A stretch of 64,000 bases of DNA, taken from an uncultured Bacilli bacterium. GTDB taxonomy: Bacteria; Bacillota_I; Bacilli_A; RF39; UBA660. A model generated the notes under the pieces. The model was not told the origin of the DNA and did no database searches. It was given only the letters and a program-made list of their open reading frames with translations. Position 1 is the first letter of the stretch. Every line of letters starts with the position of its first letter. Shown in pieces: positions 52,112 to 61,561 of the stretch. The stretch is taken from NCBI GenBank assembly GCA_934182615.1, contig CAKPRO010000007.1, positions 18,384 to 82,383 of the forward strand, in the 5' to 3' direction. A program made the translations under genes and the position numbers.

Positions 52112-52666
52112 CTACTTAGTAATATTACTTCTTTTTATTATTTTCTTCTTAGTCAAAGATAAATAATTCATTCTTCTACTTAAATATTTTTGATTTTGAG
52201 CCAACGCATCACAATACTGAACCTCATATAATTTAAATGCTAACTCTGGTTTTCTATTAATCAAAGTATCAGAAATAGCCCTATTATGATTCCTAACTAA
52301 ATATAAAATTTTATTAATTTCTTTATCACTATAATTTAGTCTTCGTAAAATCTTATATGATGTTTTAGCAGACTCATCAGCATAATCAGGATAAGTTCTA
52401 ACTTTTCCCTCAACAAAACACATTGGTTTAGCAATATCATGAAGTAAAAGTGCTAATCTAACATCAACATCATCACATTTAATTTCTTCAGCCCTATATA
52501 ACGATAATAAAACATGATTCCATAAATCATAATTTTGCTGAGGATCTTTTTGATCAAATCCAATCATATAATTAACTTCCGGTACATAATATAATAAAGC
52601 ATCCATATTTTGATTAATTGTCTTTACTACATCCTTTTTAGTTAAAAGTTCATTTAAGTACATCAT
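52112..52666 (-). CDS. HD-domain hydrolase
   Basis: 184 aa with the HD metal site: H in WNHVLLSL, HD in LLLHDIAKP and a later H in VRNHNRA. No other domain; it resembles the isolated HD part of tRNA nucleotidyltransferases or small nucleotide phosphohydrolases. Substrate unknown. The ribosome binding site is AAGGAGG. Confidence 0.75.
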   Translation of the reverse strand: MMYLNELLTKKDVVKTINQNMDALLYYVPEVNYMIGFDQKDPQQNYDLWNHVLLSLYRAEEIKCDDVDVRLALLLHDIAKPMCFVEGKVRTYPDYADESAKTSYKILRRLNYSDKEINKILYLVRNHNRAISDTLINRKPELAFKLYEVQYCDALAQNQKYLSRRMNYLSLTKKKIIKRSNITK

Positions 52667-52705
52667 AGTATACCTCCTTTTTGTAGTTTACTATTATAGC
52701 ACAAT

Positions 52706-53791
52706 TTATTCATTTTGGCTACTAATATTTAATAAAATACCCATACTACACATTGTTATAAGTAAGCTACTACCCCCATATGATAGAAAAGGAAGAGTTA
52801 CACCAGTTACTGGAATTAGTCCTACTACTACCATTAGATTAAGCATAGTCTGAAATGATAAACCAAAAGTAATACCAAAAGCTAGGTATTTACCAAACAA
52901 GTCTTCACATTTCATAGCTATTTTAAATCCTGATATAATGATCATTAGAAATAAGGTTGTAACTAATAATACTCCCATAAAGCCAAATTCTTCACTTATT
53001 ATTGAAAAAATAAAATCTGTCTGTGGTTCTGGTAAATAGAAGTGTTTTTGTATTGAGTTACCAAAGCCTAATCCTAGTAATCCTCCTGGTCCAATAGCAT
53101 ATAATGATTGTATTATTTGGAAACCACTACCTAATGGATCATTCCATGGGTTTAGAAATGATACTATTCTTTGCATTCTATAGGGAGCTATTATAATAAG
53201 AGAAGTAACTCCTAATAAACCAAGTATTCCTATCTTAATAAAGAAATTCATTTTTACTCCACTTATAAATAATAATACTATTATAGTCATAACTATAACT
53301 ACTCCTGTACCAAAGTCTGGTTCTAACATTATTAGACCAAATACTAATAAGAGTACTCCTAATATGGGTAATACTCCTTTTTTTATATTTTTTATTTCTT
53401 TTTGATTATTAGATAAATACTTAGAAGTAAATATAATTAAACCTAACTTAGTAAATTCTGATGGTTGAATACCAAGGCTACCTATTCCGAACCAACTTCT
53501 ACTTCCATTTCTTACTGTACCTATTCCTGGTATTAATACTAAGGATAATAATACTGTACATATTATAAATATTATATTAGATTTCTTTTTATACTCTAAA
53601 TAAGATATTTTAGATATTATAAATAATGCTATATAACCTACTATTAAGAATAGACCTTGTGATTTTATATATTTATATGGATCATTAAATTTATATTCTG
53701 ACCATACATTGGAGGCTGAATATATCATTATTAATCCAAATATACTAAGTAATATTATTCCTATTAATAAAAATGTTCTTTCTTTTTTCAA
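52706..53791 (-). CDS. ftsW: FtsW/RodA/SpoVE-family peptidoglycan polymerase
   Basis: 361-aa SEDS glycosyltransferase with ten membrane helices. Signatures are NGSRSWFGIGSLGIQPSEFTKLG, EPDFGTG, the RMQRIVSFLNPWNDPLGSGFQIIQSLYAIGPGGLLG block, LPEPQTDFIFSIISEEFGF and VTLPFLSYGGSS. Placement downstream of mraY and an FtsI-type PBP favours FtsW over RodA. Its 5' region holds tandem AC...GR hairpins. Confidence 0.9.
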   Translation of the reverse strand: MKKERTFLLIGIILLSIFGLIMIYSASNVWSEYKFNDPYKYIKSQGLFLIVGYIALFIISKISYLEYKKKSNIIFIICTVLLSLVLIPGIGTVRNGSRSWFGIGSLGIQPSEFTKLGLIIFTSKYLSNNQKEIKNIKKGVLPILGVLLLVFGLIMLEPDFGTGVVIVMTIIVLLFISGVKMNFFIKIGILGLLGVTSLIIIAPYRMQRIVSFLNPWNDPLGSGFQIIQSLYAIGPGGLLGLGFGNSIQKHFYLPEPQTDFIFSIISEEFGFMGVLLVTTLFLMIIISGFKIAMKCEDLFGKYLAFGITFGLSFQTMLNLMVVVGLIPVTGVTLPFLSYGGSSLLITMCSMGILLNISSQNE

Positions 53792-53840
53792 GATATCACC
53801 TTATTATATATTATTAATAATACTTAATATTTATTCTATT

Positions 53841-53894
53841 CACTTTAAGTCTTGTTGTCTTAAAGTGTTATTTCTAGCCATAGTCTAGAAATAA
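53841..53894 (-). promoter_or_regulatory. Tandem AC...GR hairpins upstream of ftsW (element B)
   Basis: Two abutting stems on the minus strand: TTATTTCTAG-ACTATGG-CTAGAAATAA (53868-53894) and CACTTTAAG-ACAACAAGA-CTTAAAGTG (53841-53867). The 34-bp repeat lies 29 bp upstream. They end 49 bp before the ftsW start. Same order and orientation as element A. Confidence 0.65.
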
Positions 53895-53922
53895 TTAGTA
53901 AGATATCACATTCACAGTGAAG

Positions 53923-53956
53923 TACTTTCTAACTTAGATAATTCCAAATAAAAAGA
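53923..53956 (-). repeat. 34-bp intergenic repeat, copy 2
   Basis: Identical over 34 bp to 181-214, in the same orientation relative to its hairpin pair. Confidence 0.8.
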
Positions 53957-53992
53957 AGATAAACTAGTATCATTTTTTTAAAGTATTGACTT

Positions 53993-54061
53993 CTATGTAT
54001 CATTATCTATATAGACAGCAAAGAAAAAGACTATCATAGCAAGTGCTACAATGTAATCCAT
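53993..54061 (-). CDS. Candidate 22-aa membrane peptide
   Basis: Encodes a single hydrophobic helix with acidic ends (MDYIVALAMIVFFFAVYIDNDT). GGAG lies nine bases before the ATG, after an unusual GGGGGTTGG sequence. It lies in the otherwise gene-free 53792-54294 interval between mraY and ftsW. A potential promoter on the opposite strand (TTGACT at 53986-53991) could give an antisense RNA. It could be a type I toxin, a small membrane regulator, or chance. Too short to judge by composition. Confidence 0.35.
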   Translation of the reverse strand: MDYIVALAMIVFFFAVYIDNDT

Positions 54062-54193
54062 TACTTAAATCTCCAACCCCCAGGAAATTTGATAGATGCA
54101 TCTTATTGGTGTTACCTAGAAACTCTCCTATATTTATACTTAATAGTCAATATAATATGACTATTTATTTTAATTTATATATATACAATTGTT

Positions 54194-54226
54194 TATGATA
54201 GAGACTATTATATAGGCTCTATCATA
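54194..54226 (+). other. AC...GR hairpin (element E) in the mraY-ftsW interval
   Basis: 10-bp stem TATGATAGAG/CTCTATCATA with loop ACTATTATATAGG, followed by a second hairpin AACATAAAC-tt-GTTTATGGTT (54234-54254). Confidence 0.5.
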
Positions 54227-54294
54227 CCATGGAAAACATAAACTTGTTTATGGTTGAAATAGCAAAAAGAAAAGACTACTAAAAAGTAATCTTA

Positions 54295-55287
54295 TTATAA
54301 CCATACTCCATATATTAAAGCACATAAACTTAATATAAAACCTACTATCCAGAATAATTTAACAATATCATTTTCTCTCCATCCTAATCTTTCAAAATGA
54401 TGATGGATAGGAGTCATTAAAAATACTCTTCTTTTTAATAATACAACTGAAGATATCTGAATAATAACAGTTAATGTTTCTATTACAAATACTCCTCCTA
54501 TTACCGCTAGTGATAATTCATGCGATGTTAAGATAGCTATCGTAGCCATTGTAGCACCAAGGGTTAAACTACCAGTATCGCCCATAAATACTTTAGCAGG
54601 ATTAGAATTATATACCAGAAATCCAATAATACTTCCCATTAATATAAAGCAAAAGATACCCATATCGCTATTACCTTCAATCCACCAACTACCCATAGCA
54701 ATTAAACCAAAGGCTAAGAAAGCAATCGCTGATAACCCTCCTGCTAAACCATCTAATCCATCAGTTAAGTTAACAGCATTAGAAGATCCTACTAATAAGA
54801 ATAATATGAATACTCCATAGAACCAACCTAAGTTCCAATCAATACCTAAAGCTGATATTCTTAAATAAGAATCTCCAGCTGTATATTGTCTAAATAATAC
54901 ATAGAATACTAAAGCTACTATTAACTGAAGTAATATCTTTTGAAATTGTGTAAGTCCTTTATTTGTCTTTCTTCTTAAACTTATAAAATCATCTAAGAAT
55001 CCTATTAATCCATATGATAAGAATACGAATAATACTATAACTAAGTTTACTGAATATTCTATCTTACCAGTTAATAATAGAAATAATGTTATAGCAAATG
55101 TAGGAATTATAAAGATTAATCCCCCCATAGTAGGTGTTCCTGCTTTATTCCTATGAGCTTCTACATATATATTGATATTTTGTCCTGCTTTTAACTTTTT
55201 TAAAAATGGTATAATGATTAATCCAAATATTGTAGCTCCTATAAAACCTAACATTAAGGCAAATAATGATTTAGTTAATGTTAACAT
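54295..55287 (-). CDS. mraY: Phospho-N-acetylmuramoyl-pentapeptide transferase
   Basis: 330-aa, ten-helix enzyme that makes lipid I. Motifs are GTPTMGGLIFIIP, GFLDDFI, NLTDGLDGLAGG, the Mg site KVFMGDTGSLTLG and the C-terminal MTPIHHHFER. It lies in the division cluster downstream of the FtsI-type gene and the kinase pseudogene. It has its own likely -10 (TATAAT near 55310). Confidence 0.96.
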   Translation of the reverse strand: MLTLTKSLFALMLGFIGATIFGLIIIPFLKKLKAGQNINIYVEAHRNKAGTPTMGGLIFIIPTFAITLFLLLTGKIEYSVNLVIVLFVFLSYGLIGFLDDFISLRRKTNKGLTQFQKILLQLIVALVFYVLFRQYTAGDSYLRISALGIDWNLGWFYGVFILFLLVGSSNAVNLTDGLDGLAGGLSAIAFLAFGLIAMGSWWIEGNSDMGIFCFILMGSIIGFLVYNSNPAKVFMGDTGSLTLGATMATIAILTSHELSLAVIGGVFVIETLTVIIQISSVVLLKRRVFLMTPIHHHFERLGWRENDIVKLFWIVGFILSLCALIYGVWL

Positions 55288-55379
55288 TATCCCACTCCTC
55301 TTCTAGATATATTATATCACATATATATTTAAATAAATATATCTTTTTATTTTATTTTACATTAGTAGTGTAAAGATAT

Positions 55380-56255
55380 TTACTTCTTTTTATATAGTCT
55401 TCTAGCACCCGCTACTTGTTTAGGAGTTAATGTATCAAGATAATTACAAGGATTAATATTGTTTCCTCCTACTACTATCTTATTAAAACACTCTATTAAC
55501 TCTATATTTACTTTAATATCTTCTAGATAATTTATAAAATCATAAAACTTATCTAGTGATAATCTATCTACTCTGCCATCATATAAATAATTTAATATCA
55601 TAATTATATAACAATATATATCAGTATTTTCATCAATCTTATAATCTGCTAAATCATCAGTCTGTGATAATGTTTGATACTTAGTGTTATTATATTTAAT
55701 TAATGAAGAATTAGTTAAATATCTACCAGGAAATGATTTATTACCTGCTATTTTACAACTATCTAAGTCTACTATATATATTTCTTGTTTATCTCTTTCT
55801 ACTAGAAAGTTATCTTCATGAATATCTCCTAGATAGAAGTTATTTAAATTAGTATATTTACGAATATTTTACATCTGTTCTAGTATTCTACCAATACTCT
55901 TTAGGTAATGAATCTTCTCTTCATAAGTAATATCAGGATTATTTAATATAACACTTAAGTTTATTCCTTTTATATACTTCATAGTGAAAGCTTCTATTTT
56001 TTTATTAATAGATACTAAAGATTCGGGTAATACAAAATTACTAGGCATACTATCTTTATTAGCATTTAATGCTTCTATTGTATATAATTTATTAGCAAAT
56101 ATTATTCCATCAGTACGATGTAATTTCTTTAGTAATTTTTCTTTACCATAATAAGGATATTTAAATAATTCACACTCTGTGCTAGTTACATTTTTTGGTA
56201 ATATAAGTGGTTCTAAACTATTTAATTTAGTCTTAGACATATTAATTATTTGCAT
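55380..56255 (-). pseudogene. Aminoglycoside-phosphotransferase/kinase-like gene with in-frame stop
   Basis: One reading frame of 291 codons is interrupted by a single TAA at 55869-55871 (codon 129). The first part (start 56255, after GAGGGGG) has the kinase N-lobe with AFTMKYIKGINLSVIL and ends at SIGRILEQM. After the stop the same frame continues with the catalytic loop GDIHEDNFLV, the metal site IVDLDSCK and the C-terminal helices to LYKKK. Hence it is a full-length protein-kinase-fold small-molecule kinase lost by one nonsense change, or needing read-through. Its promoter is intact. Confidence 0.75.
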
Positions 56256-56284
56256 AAATATTCCCCCTCTTTTGATGCCGCTAT

Positions 56285-56313
56285 TATAGCACAAAAGTAA
56301 TAAAAATGCAAAT
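56285..56313 (-). promoter_or_regulatory. Promoter of the broken kinase gene
   Basis: TTGCAT, 17 bp, extended -10 TGC-TATAAT on the minus strand, overlapping the end of the PBP fragment. A good promoter on a broken gene suggests recent damage. Confidence 0.65.
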
Positions 56314-57350
56314 TAATTTAAGTATAATCTAATACTAGAATATTCTGGTATTCTACTTCCTGCTTCTGGAGACTGATTAATTACTTTATCTCCACTGCCA
56401 CTATACTCTATAGTAAAAGATTTTAGTTTACTAGCTGCTTCTTTTTTAGTTAAGCCTACAACATCTTCTACGGTATAATATTTTTGGTCATACCATTGAT
56501 ACTTTTTATCGGTTCCACCTTCTTGTTTTTTAATATTTAAGGCTGATATAGCATCTTCTAGGATATTTTTTACTATAGGAGCACTAACTGTACCTCCATA
56601 CTGAGTTACACCCTTAGGATTATCTATGGCTAGATATACTACTACTTTAGGATCATTAGCAGGCATAAAGCCAATAAAGGATACTATATAATTACCATGC
56701 ATATAAACACCATTATTAACCTTTTGAGCAGTACCTGTCTTTCCTCCTACTCGGTAACCATCTATATAGGCATTCCTACCAGTACCTAGTGATACTACTG
56801 ATTCAAGTGTCATTCTTACTTTTTCACTAGTTTCTTTAGTAACAATATTTTCTCTTACTTTAGTAGGTTCTATTTCTTTAATAATTTGGCCTGTTTCATG
56901 TTCAGTAATTCTCTTAACAATATAAGGCTTATATAATGTACCTCCATTAATTGCTGCGGAGACTGCTGCTACTTGCTGAATAGCGGTAACACTAACTCCT
57001 TGACCAAAGGCAGTAGTAGCTAGTTCTACTGGCCCTACTTTATCTAAATTGAATAGTATTCCTGAACTTTCTCCATTTAAATCTATACCTGTTTTTTTAC
57101 CATATCCAAATTTATTTATATAATCAAATAATGTTTCTTTTCCTAATCTTCGGCCTAATTCTACAAAGCCAGGGTTACATGAATTTTGGACAACCTCTAA
57201 GAAAGTTTGGGCTCCATGTCCACCAGCCTTCCAGCACTTAATCCTAGCACCATCAACATTAACAGAACCACCATCATAAAAAGTATCTTTAAGTAAATCT
57301 ACTTTACCTTCATTAACTGCTGCACTCACTGTTAATATTTTGAAAGTAAC
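56313..57350 (-). pseudogene. ftsI: 3' part of an FtsI/PBP2-type transpeptidase, cut by the integrated element
   Basis: The frame begins mid-domain. It reads GVTFKILTVSAAVNEG where class B PBPs have G-S-T-F-K, so the SxxK serine codon (57348-57350) is replaced by GTT and a stop lies a few codons upstream. Downstream are SCN (in VQNSCNPGF), KTGTAQK and a PASTA-like C-terminus ending in SSIRLYLN. The first start codon is a GTG at 57329. The N-terminal half should lie beyond 64000, on the far side of the element. Not functional as it stands. Confidence 0.85.
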
Positions 57351-57356
57351 ACCCGA
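57345..57356. other. Attachment-site junction of the integrative element
   Basis: PBP coding similarity ends at the SxxK codon, about 65 bp from the recombinase stop codon. The crossover probably lies in or next to GGTGTTAC (minus strand). The exact core needs the far junction or the empty site. Confidence 0.6.
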
Positions 57357-57384
57357 AAACGATACCTAAACAAATTCAAAAAAA

Positions 57385-57425
57385 GACTAGATTACCATAT
57401 ATAATTTATATACGATAACCTAGTC
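57385..57425 (-). terminator. Terminator of the recombinase gene
   Basis: GACTAG...CTAGTC outer stem with an inner TATATA/TATATA, then seven T on the minus strand. It overlaps the recombinase stop. Confidence 0.7.
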
Positions 57426-59150
57426 TATATCATAACTTAAATACACATTTATTCTAAAAGTATTTCTTTGAAAATCGGCTCTACCTAAATCTAAAGTTTC
57501 AACTTCTTTAGTAAATATTGGGGAATATTTATCATCATCTATATGTCTAGCACCTTTTCCAGTAGGAATTGGTTTTTTCAATAAATTCAGATAAATTTTT
57601 AACATTAATTTATGTCTATCATTATCTTCTTTATAAACTATAATTTCTTCTAAAAACTTATCTACAAATTCACTAACATTTTTTTTAGAATCAACCTGTT
57701 TTTTTATAGCATCTTCAATAACTTTGATATTGCCAAAACTATCTGACATAATTTTTCTTTCTTGTTCTATTTTGCCAATTCTTATATTTAAAGATGATAT
57801 ATCTTCATTGTACTTATCATTTCTTTCTTTAAATTCAAGGTTATTAATACTACCATCAATATTTAATTCTAATAACTTTTCTTTTTTGGTTTCAATAGTT
57901 TTGATTTCGTTTTTTAATTTTGAAATTTCAAATTGATAATTATTATCTATTTTCAAATTAGAATAGTAACTTAACATTTCTTTTATTATTTCTTTTTTAT
58001 TATCAAATACTTGCTCCATTATAATTGTAAATATATTATTCAAATCCATCTCTGCAATTATTGGACTTTCACAAGCATCCAATCTATATTTTACATAATT
58101 ACCACAAGCCCATCTTGGCTTTGTCTGTTTTCTTTTATTTGTCATTCTTTGATAAGAAACATTATGATCGCTACAAAATATTTTTGTTGTATAACAATAT
58201 TTTCTTTCTGTTTTTTTGGCATTACCATTACTTGCTTTCATTAGTGTACTTCTACTATCTAATATCTCATTTGCACGATTCCATAATTCTTCACTAACTA
58301 TGGCTGGTATACTTTCATCTTTATATATTACTTGTTCTTCTACTGGTATATAAACTCTTTGTTTAGTTCTATAATCAATCGTTTCAGTAGTATGTCCACG
58401 ATAAAAGCCTTTATATTTAGGGTTCTGTATAATTCTTTTTAATGTATCCTTATCATAAATATTTCCTTTATAATTATTTATGCCTTGTCTATGTAATTCC
58501 ATTGCTAATTTATAAAAACCATACTTCCCAGTAGCATATAACTCAAAAATTTTCCTTATTTTTTTGGCTTCTTCTTCTACAATCACTAATTTGGCATCAT
58601 CTTTTTTATAGCCAGTGATTGTATTAGAGCCTAAAACTCTACCTTTTTTTATTGCTTCTTTATGTCCCCATTTAACACGAGATGAAAGCCTTTTGACTTC
58701 TTCTTGAGCAACGCTTCCCATCATATTAAGTATAAATTCAGAGTTAGGATCATAAGTATTTATCCCATTAGACTGAAAATACACTCCAACATCATTAGCA
58801 AGTAATTCTTGAGTATATTTAATACTATCAGATAGATTTCTAGAAAATCTAGAAACTTCTTTTGTAACTATTAAATCAAAATAACCAGATTTTGCATCAT
58901 CAATCATTTTTAAAAATTTTTTTCTCTTTTTAACAGTGCTACCACTAATACCTTCATCTATGTAACCATTAACATAAGTCCAATTTTTATTTGACTTTAT
59001 AAAATTTTCAAAAAAAGATATTTGATTATCTAAAGAATTTAATTGTTCATCAGTTTCAGTAGAAACACGGGCATAAAAAGTAACCCTTAAAGGTAGTTCG
59101 GCAATGTTTTTGCCTTTTAAGATTTCTTCTCTGACTTTATAGAATCTCAT
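57420..59150 (-). CDS. Large serine recombinase
   Basis: 576 aa: resolvase catalytic domain (FYARVSTETDEQ with Ser30; DEGISGSTVKKRKKFLKMIDDA; KEVSRFSRNLSDSI), a recombinase domain with the EVKRLSSRVKWGHKEAIKKG helix and GIN(N)YKGNIYDKDTLKRIIQNPKYKG, a zinc ribbon (about residues 322-357, CSDHN...CGNY) and a long coiled coil. It integrates and excises the element. ATG at 59150, after AAGGAGG. It sits against the attachment junction, as usual for this class. Confidence 0.95.
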   Translation of the reverse strand: MRFYKVREEILKGKNIAELPLRVTFYARVSTETDEQLNSLDNQISFFENFIKSNKNWTYVNGYIDEGISGSTVKKRKKFLKMIDDAKSGYFDLIVTKEVSRFSRNLSDSIKYTQELLANDVGVYFQSNGINTYDPNSEFILNMMGSVAQEEVKRLSSRVKWGHKEAIKKGRVLGSNTITGYKKDDAKLVIVEEEAKKIRKIFELYATGKYGFYKLAMELHRQGINNYKGNIYDKDTLKRIIQNPKYKGFYRGHTTETIDYRTKQRVYIPVEEQVIYKDESIPAIVSEELWNRANEILDSRSTLMKASNGNAKKTERKYCYTTKIFCSDHNVSYQRMTNKRKQTKPRWACGNYVKYRLDACESPIIAEMDLNNIFTIIMEQVFDNKKEIIKEMLSYYSNLKIDNNYQFEISKLKNEIKTIETKKEKLLELNIDGSINNLEFKERNDKYNEDISSLNIRIGKIEQERKIMSDSFGNIKVIEDAIKKQVDSKKNVSEFVDKFLEEIIVYKEDNDRHKLMLKIYLNLLKKPIPTGKGARHIDDDKYSPIFTKEVETLDLGRADFQRNTFRINVYLSYDID

Positions 59151-59161
59151 AATCTACCTCC

Positions 59162-59317
59162 TTAGCAACTTTTTACCTCTTTACTACAACGACTAATTTT
59201 CTCATAAATAATTTTACAAACTTCATCATATTGTTGTTCAGTAATTACACCTTGATCATATAATTTTTTATTTATTATCAATTCATATTCAAGGATTGTT
59301 ATTCTTGGAGTTTTCAA
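59162..59317 (-). CDS. Small SHOCT-like protein upstream of the recombinase
   Basis: 51 aa from a TTG start (MKTPRITILEYELIINKKLY and on), with GGAGG nine bases before it. The core LYDQGVITEQQYDEVCKIIYEKI resembles the SHOCT short helical motif. It ends 11 bp before the recombinase ATG and its start overlaps the stop of the preceding small gene, so it is translated in the operon. Possible oligomerisation partner; function unknown. Confidence 0.6.
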   Translation of the reverse strand: MKTPRITILEYELIINKKLYDQGVITEQQYDEVCKIIYEKISRCSKEVKSC

Positions 59318-59517
59318 TAGAAAAAGCCTCCAAAAATAAGAGAAAAATCATCATTTAATTTTTTTGTTGATTGCATGGTAGCTCTCTTGAAAAGGATTGT
59401 CAAATCATTATGAGCATATTTGTAATTTTTTTTATTTTTTTTCAAAAAAACACCTCCAACTAGTAGAAGTGTATGAAAGGTAATTTTATTTAATGAATTA
59501 GAAACAAAATTAGACAT
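59314..59517 (-). CDS. Small hypothetical protein of the element
   Basis: 67 aa, with a good ribosome binding site (GAAAGGA). It overlaps the end of the traG-like gene by eight bases and the next small gene by four, which supports translation. Weakly hydrophobic near residues 15-25, then basic. No family recognised. Confidence 0.5.
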   Translation of the reverse strand: MSNFVSNSLNKITFHTLLLVGGVFLKKNKKNYKYAHNDLTILFKRATMQSTKKLNDDFSLIFGGFFY

Positions 59518-61537
59518 TTTTATTTCCTTTCATTAAAGTTAAATCTTTCTCTAAAGGATTCTTTAAATGTATTTCAATAGTTGATTTTGTATTATCTCCG
59601 TTATCAATTTCTAAATGATAAACTTCTTTGTTTATTTTTCCTTTTAGAAATATTGATTCTTTGGTACTTAATGGTTCTTTTAACTCAAAACTAGCAAATG
59701 TACGATTATTATTTTCTTTAAACTCAAATATCTTTATTTTATCTTTTAATAAATCATTAACGATATTAACAATATTATTTAACTTATTAATTTCTTCAGT
59801 TTTAAATTTGTCATAAAATGAAAATTCTTCTTTATTTATATCTTTGTTATTTCTATTCCTATATAATCTATCATATTTTGTTTGTATATCTTCAACTGTA
59901 AAATATGTATAACTTAAATCCTCAAGTGGAGTTATTTTTCTTTTTAATTCGCCACTTGAATAACAAGATAACTTTTTATATATAACAGTATCTCTAAATA
60001 TTGGATAACCTATATTTGGAAATATAATAGTTTTATAGTGCAAGTTTTTAACTTCATCTGGTGTTAATAAATCACGGCCTATTAATGATGTTGATTTGTT
60101 GCCATTATAATTAGTTAAACTTACAGATTGACTTATAGATGAAGATTCTAGGGTCATACGACCTAAGCGTTTACTTATTGCTTCAGCCGTTTCCATAGTG
60201 TTCGTTTTCAAGTAAGCCATTCCAGAATTATCAAGTATTATTTGTGCAACTTCTTTACCATAAACATTGTCTAATTGACTTAAACTTTGAATAAAAAGAT
60301 GGTATCTAAGTCCTCTTGAACGAGCAACAGAAATTATTGATTCTATACTTGGCTCTACTAGTGGTGGACAATTAGAAAATTCATCACATATCCAGTCGAT
60401 TTCAATAGGACATTTTTTGTTTTCAGTGGAGTTAGCAAGTTTTACTAGTTCTTTATATAGAAGTCCTAGAATGATAGTTACAAGAGTGTAGTAAATTTTA
60501 TCTTCATCTGGAACTATGACAAATAAAACTGATTGTTCTTTACCTAAAATATCAAAATCAAAATCGGATTTACTAGTTACATTAGCGACATTAACATCAT
60601 CAAATATTGCCATTTTCTCACTAAAAACACTAGTAATTGATTTATATGTATTTTCACTAGATGATAATATTGGTATTAAACTATCTTTGGATTTACTTCC
60701 ATAAGGCTTTTGTTCTATATAAAATTTAAACTTTTTAGCATTTTTATCTTCCATAGTAGAATTTTGAAACTTACGAATAGATGTCATTGTTATTTGTTCT
60801 CTTTTAATTTTTCCATCTTTATATTCTTCTAAGAAAAAGCCAATTAATCCCTCTAATAAATTTTTAGCACTATTATTCCAAAAGGGATCTTTGCCTTGTG
60901 TTTTATCATAGGTAATCATTGATGCTAAAGAAGTTATTAATCTATTAGTTTCGGCATAACTAGATATAGATTTATTTCGATTATCAAGTTTTAACTCAGC
61001 ATTATCGGTTTCATTAACTAGTTTGTCATACTTTATATAATTTTCATATTCACATATAATAGGTTCTAATATATTAATATGATTAGAAAGTTCAGGATGT
61101 CTAAAATCTATTGTTAAAACTTTATAACCTTTATCATGCAACATTTTAGAAGTGGTATGATAAATTTCTCCTTTAGGATCGGTTACAAAAATACTTCTTT
61201 TAACTTTAGCATTTGCAATAAAACTAATCATAGGAATAACTGCTGTTACACTTTTACCAGAACCACTTGATCCTAAATAAACATAATGAGGAGTTTCTTT
61301 ATCAAACCATACATGAGATATATTTTTATCATAATAAACTGGGAAACCGACTTCATTAATATTACTAATTTTTTCTTTTGTAAAATTCTTATTTATTTCA
61401 TTAAATGTAGAAAATCTAGCCGAACCATACTCATTATTATTTTTAATTTTATGCTTTGCAATAATAGGCTCTATATAAATAAAGCATATTATAAAAATTA
61501 TTAGTATAGTAAGTAAGATAATAAGGGATAAACTCAT
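59510..61537 (-). CDS. VirD4/TraG-type conjugation coupling protein
   Basis: 675-aa hexameric ATPase that brings the transfer intermediate to the mating channel. N-terminal membrane helix (residues 4-22), Walker A YLGSSGSGKSVTAVIP, VTDPKGE, Walker B IDWICDEFSNCPPL and the RSRGLRYHLFIQSLSQL block of the TraG/TraD family. It defines the element as conjugative or mobilisable. Confidence 0.93.
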   Translation of the reverse strand: MSLSLIILLTILIIFIICFIYIEPIIAKHKIKNNNEYGSARFSTFNEINKNFTKEKISNINEVGFPVYYDKNISHVWFDKETPHYVYLGSSGSGKSVTAVIPMISFIANAKVKRSIFVTDPKGEIYHTTSKMLHDKGYKVLTIDFRHPELSNHINILEPIICEYENYIKYDKLVNETDNAELKLDNRNKSISSYAETNRLITSLASMITYDKTQGKDPFWNNSAKNLLEGLIGFFLEEYKDGKIKREQITMTSIRKFQNSTMEDKNAKKFKFYIEQKPYGSKSKDSLIPILSSSENTYKSITSVFSEKMAIFDDVNVANVTSKSDFDFDILGKEQSVLFVIVPDEDKIYYTLVTIILGLLYKELVKLANSTENKKCPIEIDWICDEFSNCPPLVEPSIESIISVARSRGLRYHLFIQSLSQLDNVYGKEVAQIILDNSGMAYLKTNTMETAEAISKRLGRMTLESSSISQSVSLTNYNGNKSTSLIGRDLLTPDEVKNLHYKTIIFPNIGYPIFRDTVIYKKLSCYSSGELKRKITPLEDLSYTYFTVEDIQTKYDRLYRNRNNKDINKEEFSFYDKFKTEEINKLNNIVNIVNDLLKDKIKIFEFKENNNRTFASFELKEPLSTKESIFLKGKINKEVYHLEIDNGDNTKSTIEIHLKNPLEKDLTLMKGNKNV

Positions 61538-61561
61538 AGTCTATCCCTCACTAAATTACTT

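Noticed and set aside
55380..56294. Alternative genetic code explaining the in-frame TAA
   Set aside because: TAA ends many well-defined genes here (rpsD, ponA neighbours, tRNA-flanking genes), and Trp is encoded by TGG, so the standard code applies.
58011..58297. Plus-strand ORFs inside the recombinase gene
   Set aside because: Low-complexity shadows of the minus-strand coding sequence without ribosome binding sites.
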